Assembly: GCF_025127995.1 (NCBI RefSeq)
Contig: NZ_JAHLYP010000005.1
Location: 1 to 45,448 of the forward strand
Origin: Synechococcus sp. CS-1332
Lineage (GTDB): Bacteria; Cyanobacteriota; Cyanobacteriia; PCC-6307; Cyanobiaceae
Direction of reading: 5' to 3'
Length of the DNA stretch: 45,448 bases
Position numbers and translations under genes: made by a program. The notes below the pieces were generated by a model. That model searched no databases. It was not told the origin of the DNA and saw only the letters and a program-made list of their open reading frames with translations. Positions 1 through 12,273 of this stretch are shown piece after piece (position 1 is the stretch's first letter; each line of letters opens with the position of its first letter).

Positions 1-42
1 ACGCGGGCTCGCCCGCCGCAGGGCGTCACAGGCCCGACACCC

Positions 43-1941
<1,899 letters not shown>

Positions 1942-1977
1942 AGGAGAAGCAATCCGGCGGGAAACGGGGGTGGGGGC

Positions 1978-2005
1978 AAAAAAAAGCCCGGCGCTAGCGC
2001 CGGGC
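1978..2005 (-). terminator. intrinsic terminator of psaC
   Basis: On the minus strand a fully self-complementary 20-nt GC-rich hairpin (1986-2005, centre GCTAGC) is followed by a run of eight T (1985-1978). It sits 34 bp beyond the psaC stop codon and just ahead of the glmS start, so it should end the psaC transcript and insulate glmS. Confidence 0.9.
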
Positions 2006-2039
2006 AAGAGCTTATGGGAGGGCAGCGATGCTGCCGAGC

Positions 2040-2434
<395 letters not shown>

Positions 2435-2677
2435 ATGTCCCAGGAAGCGATCTTCGAGAAAGTCCGGTCGATCGTTGCCGAACAACTCAGCGTGGAGGCT
2501 GACGAGGTCAAGCCGGAATCCAACTTCCAGAACGATCTGGGAGCTGATTCCCTCGACACCGTCGAGCTGGTGATGGCCCTGGAGGAAGCCTTCGACATCG
2601 AGATCCCCGATGAGTCGGCCGAAGGGATCCTCACGGTGGGCGACGCCGTCAAATACATCCAAGAGAAGCAGGCCTGA
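2435..2677 (+). CDS. acpP: acyl carrier protein
   Basis: 80-residue acidic carrier protein that holds growing acyl chains on a 4'-phosphopantetheine arm during type II fatty acid synthesis. The phosphopantetheine attachment serine is in [12 protein letters not shown] (about residue 39). Length and the C-terminal [11 protein letters not shown] helix are typical. The gene is followed 7 bp later by fabF, its direct partner enzyme, so the two are almost certainly cotranscribed. No strong Shine-Dalgarno precedes the ATG. Confidence 0.98.
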   Translation: MSQEAIFEKVRSIVAEQLSVEADEVKPESNFQNDLGADSLDTVELVMALEEAFDIEIPDESAEGILTVGDAVKYIQEKQA

Positions 2678-2684
2678 GGCGTCC

Positions 2685-3932
2685 ATGGTGGAGGGTCTCC
2701 GCCGCGTCGTCGTCACCGGCCTGGGCGCGGTCACACCGATCGGCAACAACGTCGCGGACTATTGGCAGGGTCTGATCAACGGCCGCAATGGGGTGGCGCC
2801 GATCACCCTGTTTGATGCCTCCCGCCATGCCTGCCGCTTCGCCGCCGAAGTCAAGGACTTCGATACGGCTGGCTGGCTGGAGCCGAAGGAAGCGAAGCGA
2901 TGGGATCGCTTCTGCCAGTTCGGCGTGGTCGCGGCCAAGCAGGCGCTGGCCGATGCCGGCCTGACCATCGACGACAGCAATGCCCAGCGGATCGGGGTGG
3001 CCATCGGCTCCGGCGTGGGCGGGCTGCTGATGATGGAAACCCAGGCCCATGTGCTGGCCGAGCGCGGTCCCGACCGGGTCAGCCCGTTCTGCGTGCCGAT
3101 GATGATCCCCAACATGGCCACCGGGCTGGCGGCCATCGCCATCGGCGCCAGGGGGCCCAGCAGCGCCGTAGCCACCGCCTGCGCCGCCGGCTCCAATGCC
3201 ATCGGCGACGCCTTCCGGCTGATCCAGATGGGTCTGGCGGACGCCATGGTCTGCGGTGGCGCCGAGTCGGCGATCACTCCCCTGGGGGTGGCCGGCTTCG
3301 CCAGCGCCCGGGCCCTGTCGTTCCGCAACGATGACCCCGCCACCGCCAGCCGGCCCTTCGACGCCGAGCGCAACGGGTTCGTGATCGGCGAGGGGGCTGG
3401 GGTGCTGGTGCTGGAGAGCCTGGAGCACGCCACCGCCAGGGGCGCGCGGGTGCTCGGCGAGATCGTCGGCTACGGCATGACCTGTGACGCCTATCACTAC
3501 ACCCTTCCCTCCCCGGGCGGTGTGGGGGCGGCGGAGGCCATCCGGCTGGCCCTGGCCGATGCCCGGCTGGAGCCGGAGGCGGTGGATTACGTCAATGCCC
3601 ACGGCACCAGCACCCAGGCCAACGACAGCAACGAGACCGCCGCCATCAAGTCGGCCCTCGGAGCCCACGCCATGACCATCCCAGTCAGTTCCACCAAGTC
3701 GATGACCGGCCACCTGCTGGGCGGCAGCGGCGGCATCGAGGCGATCGCCGCGGTGCTGGCGGTGGCCCACAACCTTGTACCGCCTACGATCAACTACAGC
3801 ACGCCCGATCCCGCCTGCGATCTGGATGTGGTGCCCAACCAGGCCCGGGAACACGCCGTCAACGTCGTGCTTTCCAACTCCTTCGGGTTCGGCGGCCACA
3901 ACGTCTGCCTCGCCTTCCGCCGGATGACCTGA
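2685..3932 (+). CDS. fabF: beta-ketoacyl-[acyl-carrier-protein] synthase II
   Basis: Condenses malonyl-ACP with acyl-ACP in fatty acid elongation (KAS II, also important for temperature-dependent chain length). The start is the ATG at 2685 ([18 protein letters not shown]); the frame is open further upstream but that part overlaps acpP. The catalytic triad is visible: Cys in [12 protein letters not shown], His in [14 protein letters not shown], and His in [15 protein letters not shown]. The C-terminal NSFGFGGHN motif is present. At 415 residues it has the family length. Confidence 0.98.
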   Translation: MVEGLRRVVVTGLGAVTPIGNNVADYWQGLINGRNGVAPITLFDASRHACRFAAEVKDFDTAGWLEPKEAKRWDRFCQFGVVAAKQALADAGLTIDDSNAQRIGVAIGSGVGGLLMMETQAHVLAERGPDRVSPFCVPMMIPNMATGLAAIAIGARGPSSAVATACAAGSNAIGDAFRLIQMGLADAMVCGGAESAITPLGVAGFASARALSFRNDDPATASRPFDAERNGFVIGEGAGVLVLESLEHATARGARVLGEIVGYGMTCDAYHYTLPSPGGVGAAEAIRLALADARLEPEAVDYVNAHGTSTQANDSNETAAIKSALGAHAMTIPVSSTKSMTGHLLGGSGGIEAIAAVLAVAHNLVPPTINYSTPDPACDLDVVPNQAREHAVNVVLSNSFGFGGHNVCLAFRRMT

Positions 3933-3994
3933 TCACCCGGTGCGCCTTCCAAGGACCACCTCCCTTCTCCCTGTTTTCTATCCCCCGTCAAGCC

Positions 3995-6013
<2,019 letters not shown>

Positions 6014-6079
6014 ACGGATCAGTCCCCAGCGAAGGGTTGGTCAGCCATCGGCGTGGCCAACCAGCTGAACATCTTCTTA

Positions 6080-6105
6080 GCCGGACCGTCAGGGTCCGGC
6101 TTTTT
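6080..6105 (+). terminator. intrinsic terminator after tktA
   Basis: GCCGGACC and GGTCCGGC arms around a short loop, followed by TTTTT, lie about 66 bp after the tktA stop. The T run is only on the plus-strand side, so it serves tktA and not the convergent gene ending at 6122. Confidence 0.9.
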
Positions 6106-6121
6106 GATGCCCGTGGAATGC

Positions 6122-7129
6122 TCAGCCCTGGCGGGACGGCACGTTGTGGCGGCTGCGCTCCACCACCAGGGGCAGTCGCAGGGTGCGCTGGTTGATGAAG
6201 CCGATGTATTCGCCGAGAATGCCGAGAGCAAACATCATCGCGCCGGCGAAAAAGAGTGCCGAGATCGACAGCATCGCGACGCCGAACTGGAAACTGTTCC
6301 AGTAGATCAGTTTGCTGACCATCACCACGAACGAGAGCAGGATCGAGAGGGCCCCGAGCGACAGGCCTGCGGTGGTGATCAGACGCATGGGTTTGCGGGA
6401 GGAGGTGACAATGCCGAGCACACCAAAATCCACCAGGAACGAGAGAGAAGCGGAACTGCTGCCTCCCTTGCGATCAGCGCTCACATAGGGAATCGTGGAC
6501 CACTTGAAGCCGATGGCGCAGACTAGGCCCTTGATGAAGGGATAGGAATCGATCGACTGCCGCAGGGCCAGAATCACCGAGCGATCGTAGATGCCGAAGC
6601 CGGTGGTATCCCGCACCATCGGATAGTCGGAGAGCCAGGACAGCGTGGCGTAGTAGATCTTTTTGCAGAGAAACAGGATCGGACTCTCATGGCTGGAGCG
6701 CCGCACAGCAAAGATCACCTGGTTATCGCCCTGCTTCCAGGCCGTAATCAGATCGGCCACCAACTCGGGGGGATCCTGCAAATCTGACATCAGAAAGACA
6801 TTGGCATCGGCATCTGGCACCAACAAGGCATTGGCAGAGGAGCGCACAAAGCCGAAGTTCGAGACATTGAGAATCAGGCCAACCCGTGAATCCCTTGCCG
6901 CCAATCCCTCGATCAGATCGACCGTAGGGTCGGTGGAGCAATTATCAGCAAACACGATCGAGAAGACATCGTCAGAAAACTGCTCGAGAACCTTCGACAG
7001 CCTCACATAGAGGGCTTCAATATTGGAGGACTCGTTGTAGCATGGAATGCAAATGGCGATATGATGGCTCAATGTTGACGAAAAGCATGCTGCAGGCAGT
7101 GTATCTTTTGGCTGCCGTTCTAGCGGCAT
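6122..7129 (-). CDS. GtrB-like polyprenyl-phosphate glycosyltransferase (GT2)
   Basis: Family 2 glycosyltransferase of the GtrB/DPM1/ArnC type, expected to load a sugar from a nucleotide donor onto a polyprenyl phosphate at the cytoplasmic face. Seen: nucleotide-binding start IAICIPCYNE, FADNCSTDPT, the metal-site segment LMSDLQDPPE, and two C-terminal membrane segments (around GLSLGALSILLSFVVMV and LFFAGAMMFALGILGEYIG) followed by a basic tail. The start is uncertain: the ATG at 7129 adds 19 poorly conserved residues before LSHHIAIC; a TTG at 7072 would give the usual short N-terminus and directly abuts the ATG of the opposite-strand gene. It is the last gene of the island's left module; its sugar is unknown. 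Confidence 0.85.
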   Translation of the reverse strand: MPLERQPKDTLPAACFSSTLSHHIAICIPCYNESSNIEALYVRLSKVLEQFSDDVFSIVFADNCSTDPTVDLIEGLAARDSRVGLILNVSNFGFVRSSANALLVPDADANVFLMSDLQDPPELVADLITAWKQGDNQVIFAVRRSSHESPILFLCKKIYYATLSWLSDYPMVRDTTGFGIYDRSVILALRQSIDSYPFIKGLVCAIGFKWSTIPYVSADRKGGSSSASLSFLVDFGVLGIVTSSRKPMRLITTAGLSLGALSILLSFVVMVSKLIYWNSFQFGVAMLSISALFFAGAMMFALGILGEYIGFINQRTLRLPLVVERSRHNVPSRQG

Positions 7130-7413
7130 GCCTGGGCCAATTCATCTTGCGGATCCGGCCTCCGGCTGAGGGCATCCGCACCACAATCCTCTACCTGGTG
7201 GCCTCGCTGCTTTGTTATGGCGCCTCCTTTGGAATCACGGCCCTAGTGCTGCCCGCCGCCGACAGAAAACTGGCGGTGCTGATGCTGAGCCTGCAGTATC
7301 CGCTTCTGTATGTGCTCTTCGCCATCAAGGATTCAGCCGCGTTGCAGCCGGCCAGCCTGGTGGCGATCACCCTCGGCTATGCGATCGTGGCTGTGGGCAT
7401 GTTCGGGCGTTAG
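7072..7413 (+). CDS. small SMR/ArnE-like four-helix membrane protein
   Basis: 113 residues, almost entirely hydrophobic, with four predicted membrane helices and a first helix of the type LLAAVLAACLGQFIL, the size and layout of small multidrug resistance (EmrE) or ArnE/ArnF undecaprenyl-phosphate-sugar flippase subunits. Such proteins accompany GtrB-like enzymes to flip the lipid-linked sugar, so a flippase role is inferred from context. It is the only plus-strand gene in the left half of the island. Its ATG at 7072 overlaps the 5' end of the divergent GT2 gene, and its stop overlaps the stop of the convergent gene ending at 7410 by about 3 bases. A later ATG at 7087 is an alternative start. 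No strong Shine-Dalgarno is seen. Confidence 0.65.
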   Translation: MLTKSMLQAVYLLAAVLAACLGQFILRIRPPAEGIRTTILYLVASLLCYGASFGITALVLPAADRKLAVLMLSLQYPLLYVLFAIKDSAALQPASLVAITLGYAIVAVGMFGR

Positions 7414-8831
7414 GTGAGGCTGGCGCACAGCCTGTCAATCTGGCGCTGCCCCAGCTTGAAGTCCCAGACGGGGCCGCCGAAGATCTTGATCGGCAGCGAA
7501 TCCTTCTGCTGGCATTGTTCCCGCAGCTGATCCCCGTAGACGAGGGTCTTGATCTCCCCCGACGGACTCACCTCGAAGACGGTCCGGTCGACGACATTGT
7601 TGTGATAGAAGACCAGCGTCAACACCAGCCAGATGGCCAGGGCACGGCCGGTGGCGCTGTTCCGGGTGCCTGGGTCACGAACCAGAAACAAGAACGCCAA
7701 CAGCAACACCGACAGAAACAGGACGGTGTTCCAATAGAAGAAGCGCCCGCCCGCATCTTCGACGCTCAACATCTTCAGGTCCACCCCGCGACGGGTGGCC
7801 ACCAGCAGGCTGGAGAAGGAGAGCACCAGGGTGGAGAAGATGGCCAGGTAGAGCAGGGCCGGCTGGCCCATGCGCCCTGTCACCACCCGCACGGCCAGCA
7901 CCACCAGGACCAGCACCCCGAGCACGGCCAGCAGCTGCAGGGGATCGGGCAGGTCCCGCAGGTACCACCAGGGCTTGTAGCCCCCCAGCAGCGGGGCGAT
8001 CAGGTGCACCGTGAACCAGTCGAGCAGCACGGCGGGCCGCATCAGCAGCTTGGCCAGCGCCCGGGCCGTCGAGAGGGGGTAGTTGGTCTGCAGCTGGGAA
8101 AAGTAGATCTGCAGGGACGACAGCAGCACCGGCAGGCTCAGCCACAGGGGCCGGATCGGCAGCCGGCGGCGGCGCAGGCCATGGAAGATCAGCAGGGGAA
8201 CCGTGTAGATGGCCATGAAGGGTCCGGTGAACGCCGCCACCAGCCCATAGAGAAACAACACTCCCTTGAGGAGCGGAGATCGGAAGATCTCCGCCCTCCC
8301 GCTGCCCTGCTGTGCCACCACGCCATAGGCGATCAGGATGAAGCCGAGCGGGAAGAAGATGTAGGCATTGGGCAGATTGAGATAGGTTTCGCCGGCGTAG
8401 GGGTAATACACGTAGGGGATGTAGGCCAGCCGCATCGCCCGGCTGAACACCCCCGCCCCGATCAGGGCCTCCACGCTGACCAGCGGCAGCAGGTAAGACA
8501 CCCAGGCCACCAGCAGGAAGAAGCTGGGATAGGCCAGGGGCGAAAGCAGGTTCACGGCCGTCAGGGCGCTGATCCGCTGGAGGAGATGGCTGTAGCCCGC
8601 ATACAGCTGCAGCAGCGATCCGCTGCCGTGGTCGATGGCGTGCTGCAGGAAGATCGAGCCATCCTCCGCATAGAGGCCCGGCTGCAACGAGATGGACGGG
8701 CGCCGCAGGTGGTAGCCGAGGGCGCAGAGGCCGATCAGGGCGGCGGAGACGAGAACGCCGTGGAGCCGGGGAGGCAGGCGCTGCTCGGCTGACTGGCGGA
8801 ACTGCTGGATCTTCTGCAGGAGGGTGGCCAT
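7410..8831 (-). CDS. polytopic membrane protein, GT-C-like
   Basis: 473-residue integral membrane protein with about ten to twelve hydrophobic helices. After the first helix comes a loop with PGLYAEDGSIFL; an acidic pair in the first outer loop is the hallmark of GT-C enzymes, which use lipid-linked sugars on the periplasmic side. I do not recognise a named family. With the GtrB-like gene at 6122 and the small flippase-like gene at 7072 it resembles a three-part gtr sugar-transfer module. The ATG at 8831 is chosen; a TTG at 8843 is in frame but only three bases from its GGAG. It follows the tyvelose epimerase gene by 21 bp on the same strand, so it is probably in the rfb operon. Confidence 0.7.
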   Translation of the reverse strand: MATLLQKIQQFRQSAEQRLPPRLHGVLVSAALIGLCALGYHLRRPSISLQPGLYAEDGSIFLQHAIDHGSGSLLQLYAGYSHLLQRISALTAVNLLSPLAYPSFFLLVAWVSYLLPLVSVEALIGAGVFSRAMRLAYIPYVYYPYAGETYLNLPNAYIFFPLGFILIAYGVVAQQGSGRAEIFRSPLLKGVLFLYGLVAAFTGPFMAIYTVPLLIFHGLRRRRLPIRPLWLSLPVLLSSLQIYFSQLQTNYPLSTARALAKLLMRPAVLLDWFTVHLIAPLLGGYKPWWYLRDLPDPLQLLAVLGVLVLVVLAVRVVTGRMGQPALLYLAIFSTLVLSFSSLLVATRRGVDLKMLSVEDAGGRFFYWNTVLFLSVLLLAFLFLVRDPGTRNSATGRALAIWLVLTLVFYHNNVVDRTVFEVSPSGEIKTLVYGDQLREQCQQKDSLPIKIFGGPVWDFKLGQRQIDRLCASLT

Positions 8832-8852
8832 GGGTGCGCGCAACGGCTCCGC

Positions 8853-9911
8853 TCAGGCCGGCATGAGGTTGGTTTCGGTCCAGGCGAGCATGCGGCTGAC
8901 GCCGTCGCGGCAGGAGATGGCCGGCGACCAGCCAAGCAACTGCTCGGCCTTGCCGATAGCGGCGATGAAGCAGTCCTGGTCACTGGCCCGCCGGGGGGTG
9001 GGGGTGTAAACGAGCGGCGGGATGGCCAGCAGCTCGGCGAGCAGGGCGAACAGCTCCAGCAGGCTGAGGGAGTTGGCGGCGCCGCCGCCGATGTTGAAGA
9101 TCTCGCCGTTCATCCGCTCACGGTGCTCGTAGGCGGCCCGGTAGAGGCGGATCAGGTCGTCGGCGTGGAGCACGTCGCGCACCTGCTTGCCGGTGCCGGC
9201 GATGGTGAAGGGCTCGGGGGCCATGCCCGCCTGGTGGGCACGCTTCTGCTCGATCGCCTTCTGGCAGAACCAGCCCACCCAGCCCTGGTCAAAGGAGGCG
9301 AACTGGCGGCCGCCGAAGATCGAGGAGTGGCGGAACACCACCGTTTTCAGGCCGTACACCCTGGCCCAGTCGCGCACATACTGATCCGCCGCCCCCTTGG
9401 AGCAGCCGTAGGGGGTGGAGAAATCCAGCCCCAGGGACTCATCGAGGCCTTCCGGGTGGTCCGGCAGGCGGTAGCGGGTGGGGGTCTCCTCGTAGCGCAG
9501 CCCCTCCAGATCGCCGTAGACCTTGTTGGTGCTGCTGTAGGCGATCAGCGCCTCGGGAGAGAGGGCCCTGGCCGCCTCGAGCACAGCGAAGGTGCCGAGC
9601 ACGTTGGTCTGCAGGTCGCGGGCCGGCTCCTGTAGGGAGGTGGTCATCGCCACCTGGCCGCCGACATGGCAGATGTAATCGAAGGGGGCGTGGCGCCGGA
9701 ACACGGCCAGCACAGCTTCGGCCTCGGCCAGATCGGCCTGGATGAAGTGGAAACGCCCCGGGGCGGCCTGCTGCTCCAGCCAGGCCAGGTTCGCCGCCGA
9801 ACCGCGCCGGAACAGGGCATCGACCACCACCACCTCGACTCCTTCCTGCAGGTAGGAGGCGGCCAGGTTGGAGCCCAGAAAGCCGCAACCGCCGGTGATC
9901 AGGACCTTCAT
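8853..9911 (-). CDS. rfbE: CDP-paratose 2-epimerase (CDP-tyvelose synthesis)
   Basis: Short-chain dehydrogenase/reductase-fold NAD enzyme that inverts C2 of CDP-D-paratose to give CDP-D-tyvelose. Seen: Rossmann motif GGCGFLGSN, the subfamily signature HVGGQVAMTTS (usually HVAGQVAMTTS), YSSTNKVYGDLEG, the catalytic Tyr-x3-Lys in TPYGCSKGAADQY, and VVFRHSSIFGGRQFASFDQG followed by WVGWFCQKA. These last blocks separate tyvelose epimerases from ordinary UDP-hexose epimerases. It has 352 residues, close to the Salmonella and Yersinia enzymes. It lies 5 bp after the paratose synthase gene in the rfb operon, which supplies exactly its substrate. Confidence 0.88.
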   Translation of the reverse strand: MKVLITGGCGFLGSNLAASYLQEGVEVVVVDALFRRGSAANLAWLEQQAAPGRFHFIQADLAEAEAVLAVFRRHAPFDYICHVGGQVAMTTSLQEPARDLQTNVLGTFAVLEAARALSPEALIAYSSTNKVYGDLEGLRYEETPTRYRLPDHPEGLDESLGLDFSTPYGCSKGAADQYVRDWARVYGLKTVVFRHSSIFGGRQFASFDQGWVGWFCQKAIEQKRAHQAGMAPEPFTIAGTGKQVRDVLHADDLIRLYRAAYEHRERMNGEIFNIGGGAANSLSLLELFALLAELLAIPPLVYTPTPRRASDQDCFIAAIGKAEQLLGWSPAISCRDGVSRMLAWTETNLMPA

Positions 9912-9916
9912 CGGAT

Positions 9917-10783
9917 TCAGGGGATGGGAGAGGCCGGAATCCGCAGCCCGCGCAGGTCGGGCACATACCGTTCGATCTGATCGGGGCGGTCCGGAAGGCT
10001 GGCGGGCAGCAATCTACCGGTCGCCCCCAGGCGCTCCCATTCCGCCGCGGCGAAGGCCAGCAGGCTGATGGCGGCCCCCGAACCGACGTTGACCACCAGG
10101 GGCACGCCGGCGGCAACGTCGGGGCGGCTGCAGGCCGCCAGCAGGTGGGCCGCCACGGCGGCGACGGGGATGAAATCGCTGACCTGCCGGCCGGAGGTCA
10201 TCGGGAAATCCTCGCCAGCCAGGGCGGCCCGCCGCAGGGAGGGCCAGAAGTTGCCCGCGAACTGGCCCTCGCCGTAGGCCGAGAAGATGCGGCCATAGAC
10301 GAGCTCCAGCTCTTGGGCGATGGCGAAGGCACGCAGCAGCTGGAAGGCCGCCGCCTTGCTGGCGCCGTAGGGGCTCAGGGGCTCCAGGGGGGCCTCCGGC
10401 GGGATGGCGTCATAGCGGCGGGCGGCGTTGCCGTACTCGTGGCTGGTGCCGGCGACGACGCAGCGGCGCACCCCCGCCTCCGCCGCCCGCTCCAGCAGCC
10501 GCAGGCTGCCGGCCACGTTGGCCTGCACCAGCTTGTCCCAGCTGGCAGGCTTGGGGCTCACGCCCGCCGAAGCCAGGTGCAGCACCGCCTCGACCCCGTC
10601 CAGCTGGGCGGCCTCCAGGCTGGCGAGGTCGCCCTCGCACCACTGGGGCTGGCGCGGCAGGGGGATCGCCGGGGCGGAGGCGGGGCTGCGGCGCAGGGCC
10701 AGCACCTGGTGGCCTGCCGCCAGGGCCGCCGCCAGCACATGGGAGCCGATGAAGCCGGTGCCGCCGGTGAGGAACAGCCGCAT
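9917..10783 (-). CDS. rfbS: NAD(P)-dependent reductase, likely CDP-paratose synthase
   Basis: 288-residue extended SDR protein with the N-terminal dinucleotide motif GGTGFIGSH and active-site Tyr-x3-Lys in SPYGASKAAAF, plus a GTSHEYG segment in place of a conserved Ser block. By position between the C3 dehydrase (rfbH) and the C2 epimerase (rfbE) it should reduce the 4-keto group of the 3,6-dideoxy intermediate, giving CDP-paratose. Sequence alone does not tell paratose synthase (RfbS/Prt) from abequose synthase (RfbJ); the adjacent tyvelose epimerase favours paratose. Its ATG overlaps the rfbH stop (TGATG at 10783), showing translational coupling. Confidence 0.75.
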   Translation of the reverse strand: MRLFLTGGTGFIGSHVLAAALAAGHQVLALRRSPASAPAIPLPRQPQWCEGDLASLEAAQLDGVEAVLHLASAGVSPKPASWDKLVQANVAGSLRLLERAAEAGVRRCVVAGTSHEYGNAARRYDAIPPEAPLEPLSPYGASKAAAFQLLRAFAIAQELELVYGRIFSAYGEGQFAGNFWPSLRRAALAGEDFPMTSGRQVSDFIPVAAVAAHLLAACSRPDVAAGVPLVVNVGSGAAISLLAFAAAEWERLGATGRLLPASLPDRPDQIERYVPDLRGLRIPASPIP

Positions 10784-12273
10784 CAGGCCTGGCAGAAGGC
10801 CCGGATCACCGCGATCTCCTTGGCCAGCATCGGGGCCGTGAGGCCCGGGTAGGTGCCAAGGAAGAGGGTGTCGACCATGATCGCGTCGGCGCCGGCCAGA
10901 TCCCCCACCACCCGCAGGGCGTCGGGGCGATCGGCGCGCAGCTGCACGAAGGCCGGCTGGCGCACCAGGTTGCCGCCGAACAGCATGCGGTTGCCGATGC
11001 GGTGGGCATCGAGCTCCTTGGCCAGGTCGGTGCGGCGGAAGGGGGCCTCGGGCTTCACCGAGATCTTGAAGCCGAACCAGGAGCAGTCGGTGCGGCAGCC
11101 GCTGGCGTCCCAGGAGAAGCCCGCCACCGGATCCCAGCCGGTGGCGTGGGTGGGCAGGGAGAACTCGAGCACGGACTCGGTGGCCACCAGGCCTTCGCGC
11201 AAGGTCTGCCAGTTGCGCTTGCGGGCCTCGATGAACTCCGGCAGGCGGCGCAGCTGCACCCGGCCGATGGCGGCCTGGGGATCGAGCGGTTTGAGGTTGA
11301 AGCCGAGGTGGCTATAGATGTACTTGTGGTCGTAGCCGCCGGGCAGTTCGCCCAGTTGCCAGTCGAAGCGCTTGCCGCAGGTGTCGTCCTTGCCGGAGGG
11401 GCACCAGCAGTCGCGGCCCCAGTCGCGGAAGCTCTCGGCCACCACCTTGAGCTTCTGGTCGCGCACGATGTTGACGGCGCCGCCCTCGCCCATGGTGAGG
11501 TGGTGGGGCGGGTAGAAGCTCTGGGTGCTGATGTCTCCCCAGGTGCCGGTCCAGCGGATGACGCGATCGGGCCCCTCATCGAGGCCGGGGCTGTTCTCTG
11601 AGAAACCGAGGGATTCAGCCAGCTCCCGGGGCATGGAGTAGGAGCAGCCGAGGGCGTCGCAGTTGTCCTCCACCAGGTAGAGGTCGTGGGCGCGGCAGAA
11701 GCGCAGCACGGCCGCCAGATCGAAGGGATTGCCCAGGGCGTGGGCCATCATCACGGCCTTGGTGACGCCAGGGGTGAAGGCGGCTTCGAGCTGGTCGCAG
11801 CGGGCGTTGCCGGTGACTGGATCGGCATCGATGAACACCGGCAAGGCGCCCACCTGCAGGATCGGCGCCACGGTGGTGGGAAAGCCGGCCGCCACGGTGA
11901 TCACCTCGTCGCCGGGCCGCAGGCGCCGCTCGGCCGGCAGGCGGTGGGAGGTGAGGGCCGAGATGGCCACCAGGTTGGCGGAGGAGCCGGAATTCACCAG
12001 CAAGCTGTGGCGCACCCCCAGGAAGGCCCCCAGCTCGCTCTCCATCGCCGCCCCCTCAGTGCCGAGGGTGAGCCAGAAGTCGAGGGTGGTTCCCACGGCC
12101 GCTTCGACTTCGTCTTCGGTGAAGACGCGGCCCGCGTAGGGGATCGTCTGGCCGTCGGCGTGGGGGGTGCGATCCGGATCGTCGCCCGGGCGGAAGGCGG
12201 CGTGGGCCCGGCGGGCGTAGTCGCGGGTGAGCCGGAGGATCTCCTGCTTGAGCTGGTCGAGGTCGGCGGTCAT
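10783..12273 (-). CDS. rfbH: CDP-6-deoxy-D-xylo-4-hexulose 3-dehydrase (E1)
   Basis: PMP-dependent, 2Fe-2S enzyme that removes the C3 hydroxyl of CDP-4-keto-6-deoxyglucose. It has the aminotransferase fold, but the usual PLP lysine is replaced by histidine in FYPPHHLTMGEGGAV, the signature of this dehydrase. Iron-sulphur cysteines lie in DCWCPSGKDDTCGKRFDW. Length is 496 residues, slightly more than the roughly 437 of Salmonella RfbH, with extra residues near the N-terminus and inside the first third. The start at 12273 (MTADLDQLKQEIL) overlaps the rfbG stop by 4 bp. The partner reductase DdhD/RfbI, normally needed to deliver electrons, is not in this window. Confidence 0.93.
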   Translation of the reverse strand: MTADLDQLKQEILRLTRDYARRAHAAFRPGDDPDRTPHADGQTIPYAGRVFTEDEVEAAVGTTLDFWLTLGTEGAAMESELGAFLGVRHSLLVNSGSSANLVAISALTSHRLPAERRLRPGDEVITVAAGFPTTVAPILQVGALPVFIDADPVTGNARCDQLEAAFTPGVTKAVMMAHALGNPFDLAAVLRFCRAHDLYLVEDNCDALGCSYSMPRELAESLGFSENSPGLDEGPDRVIRWTGTWGDISTQSFYPPHHLTMGEGGAVNIVRDQKLKVVAESFRDWGRDCWCPSGKDDTCGKRFDWQLGELPGGYDHKYIYSHLGFNLKPLDPQAAIGRVQLRRLPEFIEARKRNWQTLREGLVATESVLEFSLPTHATGWDPVAGFSWDASGCRTDCSWFGFKISVKPEAPFRRTDLAKELDAHRIGNRMLFGGNLVRQPAFVQLRADRPDALRVVGDLAGADAIMVDTLFLGTYPGLTAPMLAKEIAVIRAFCQA

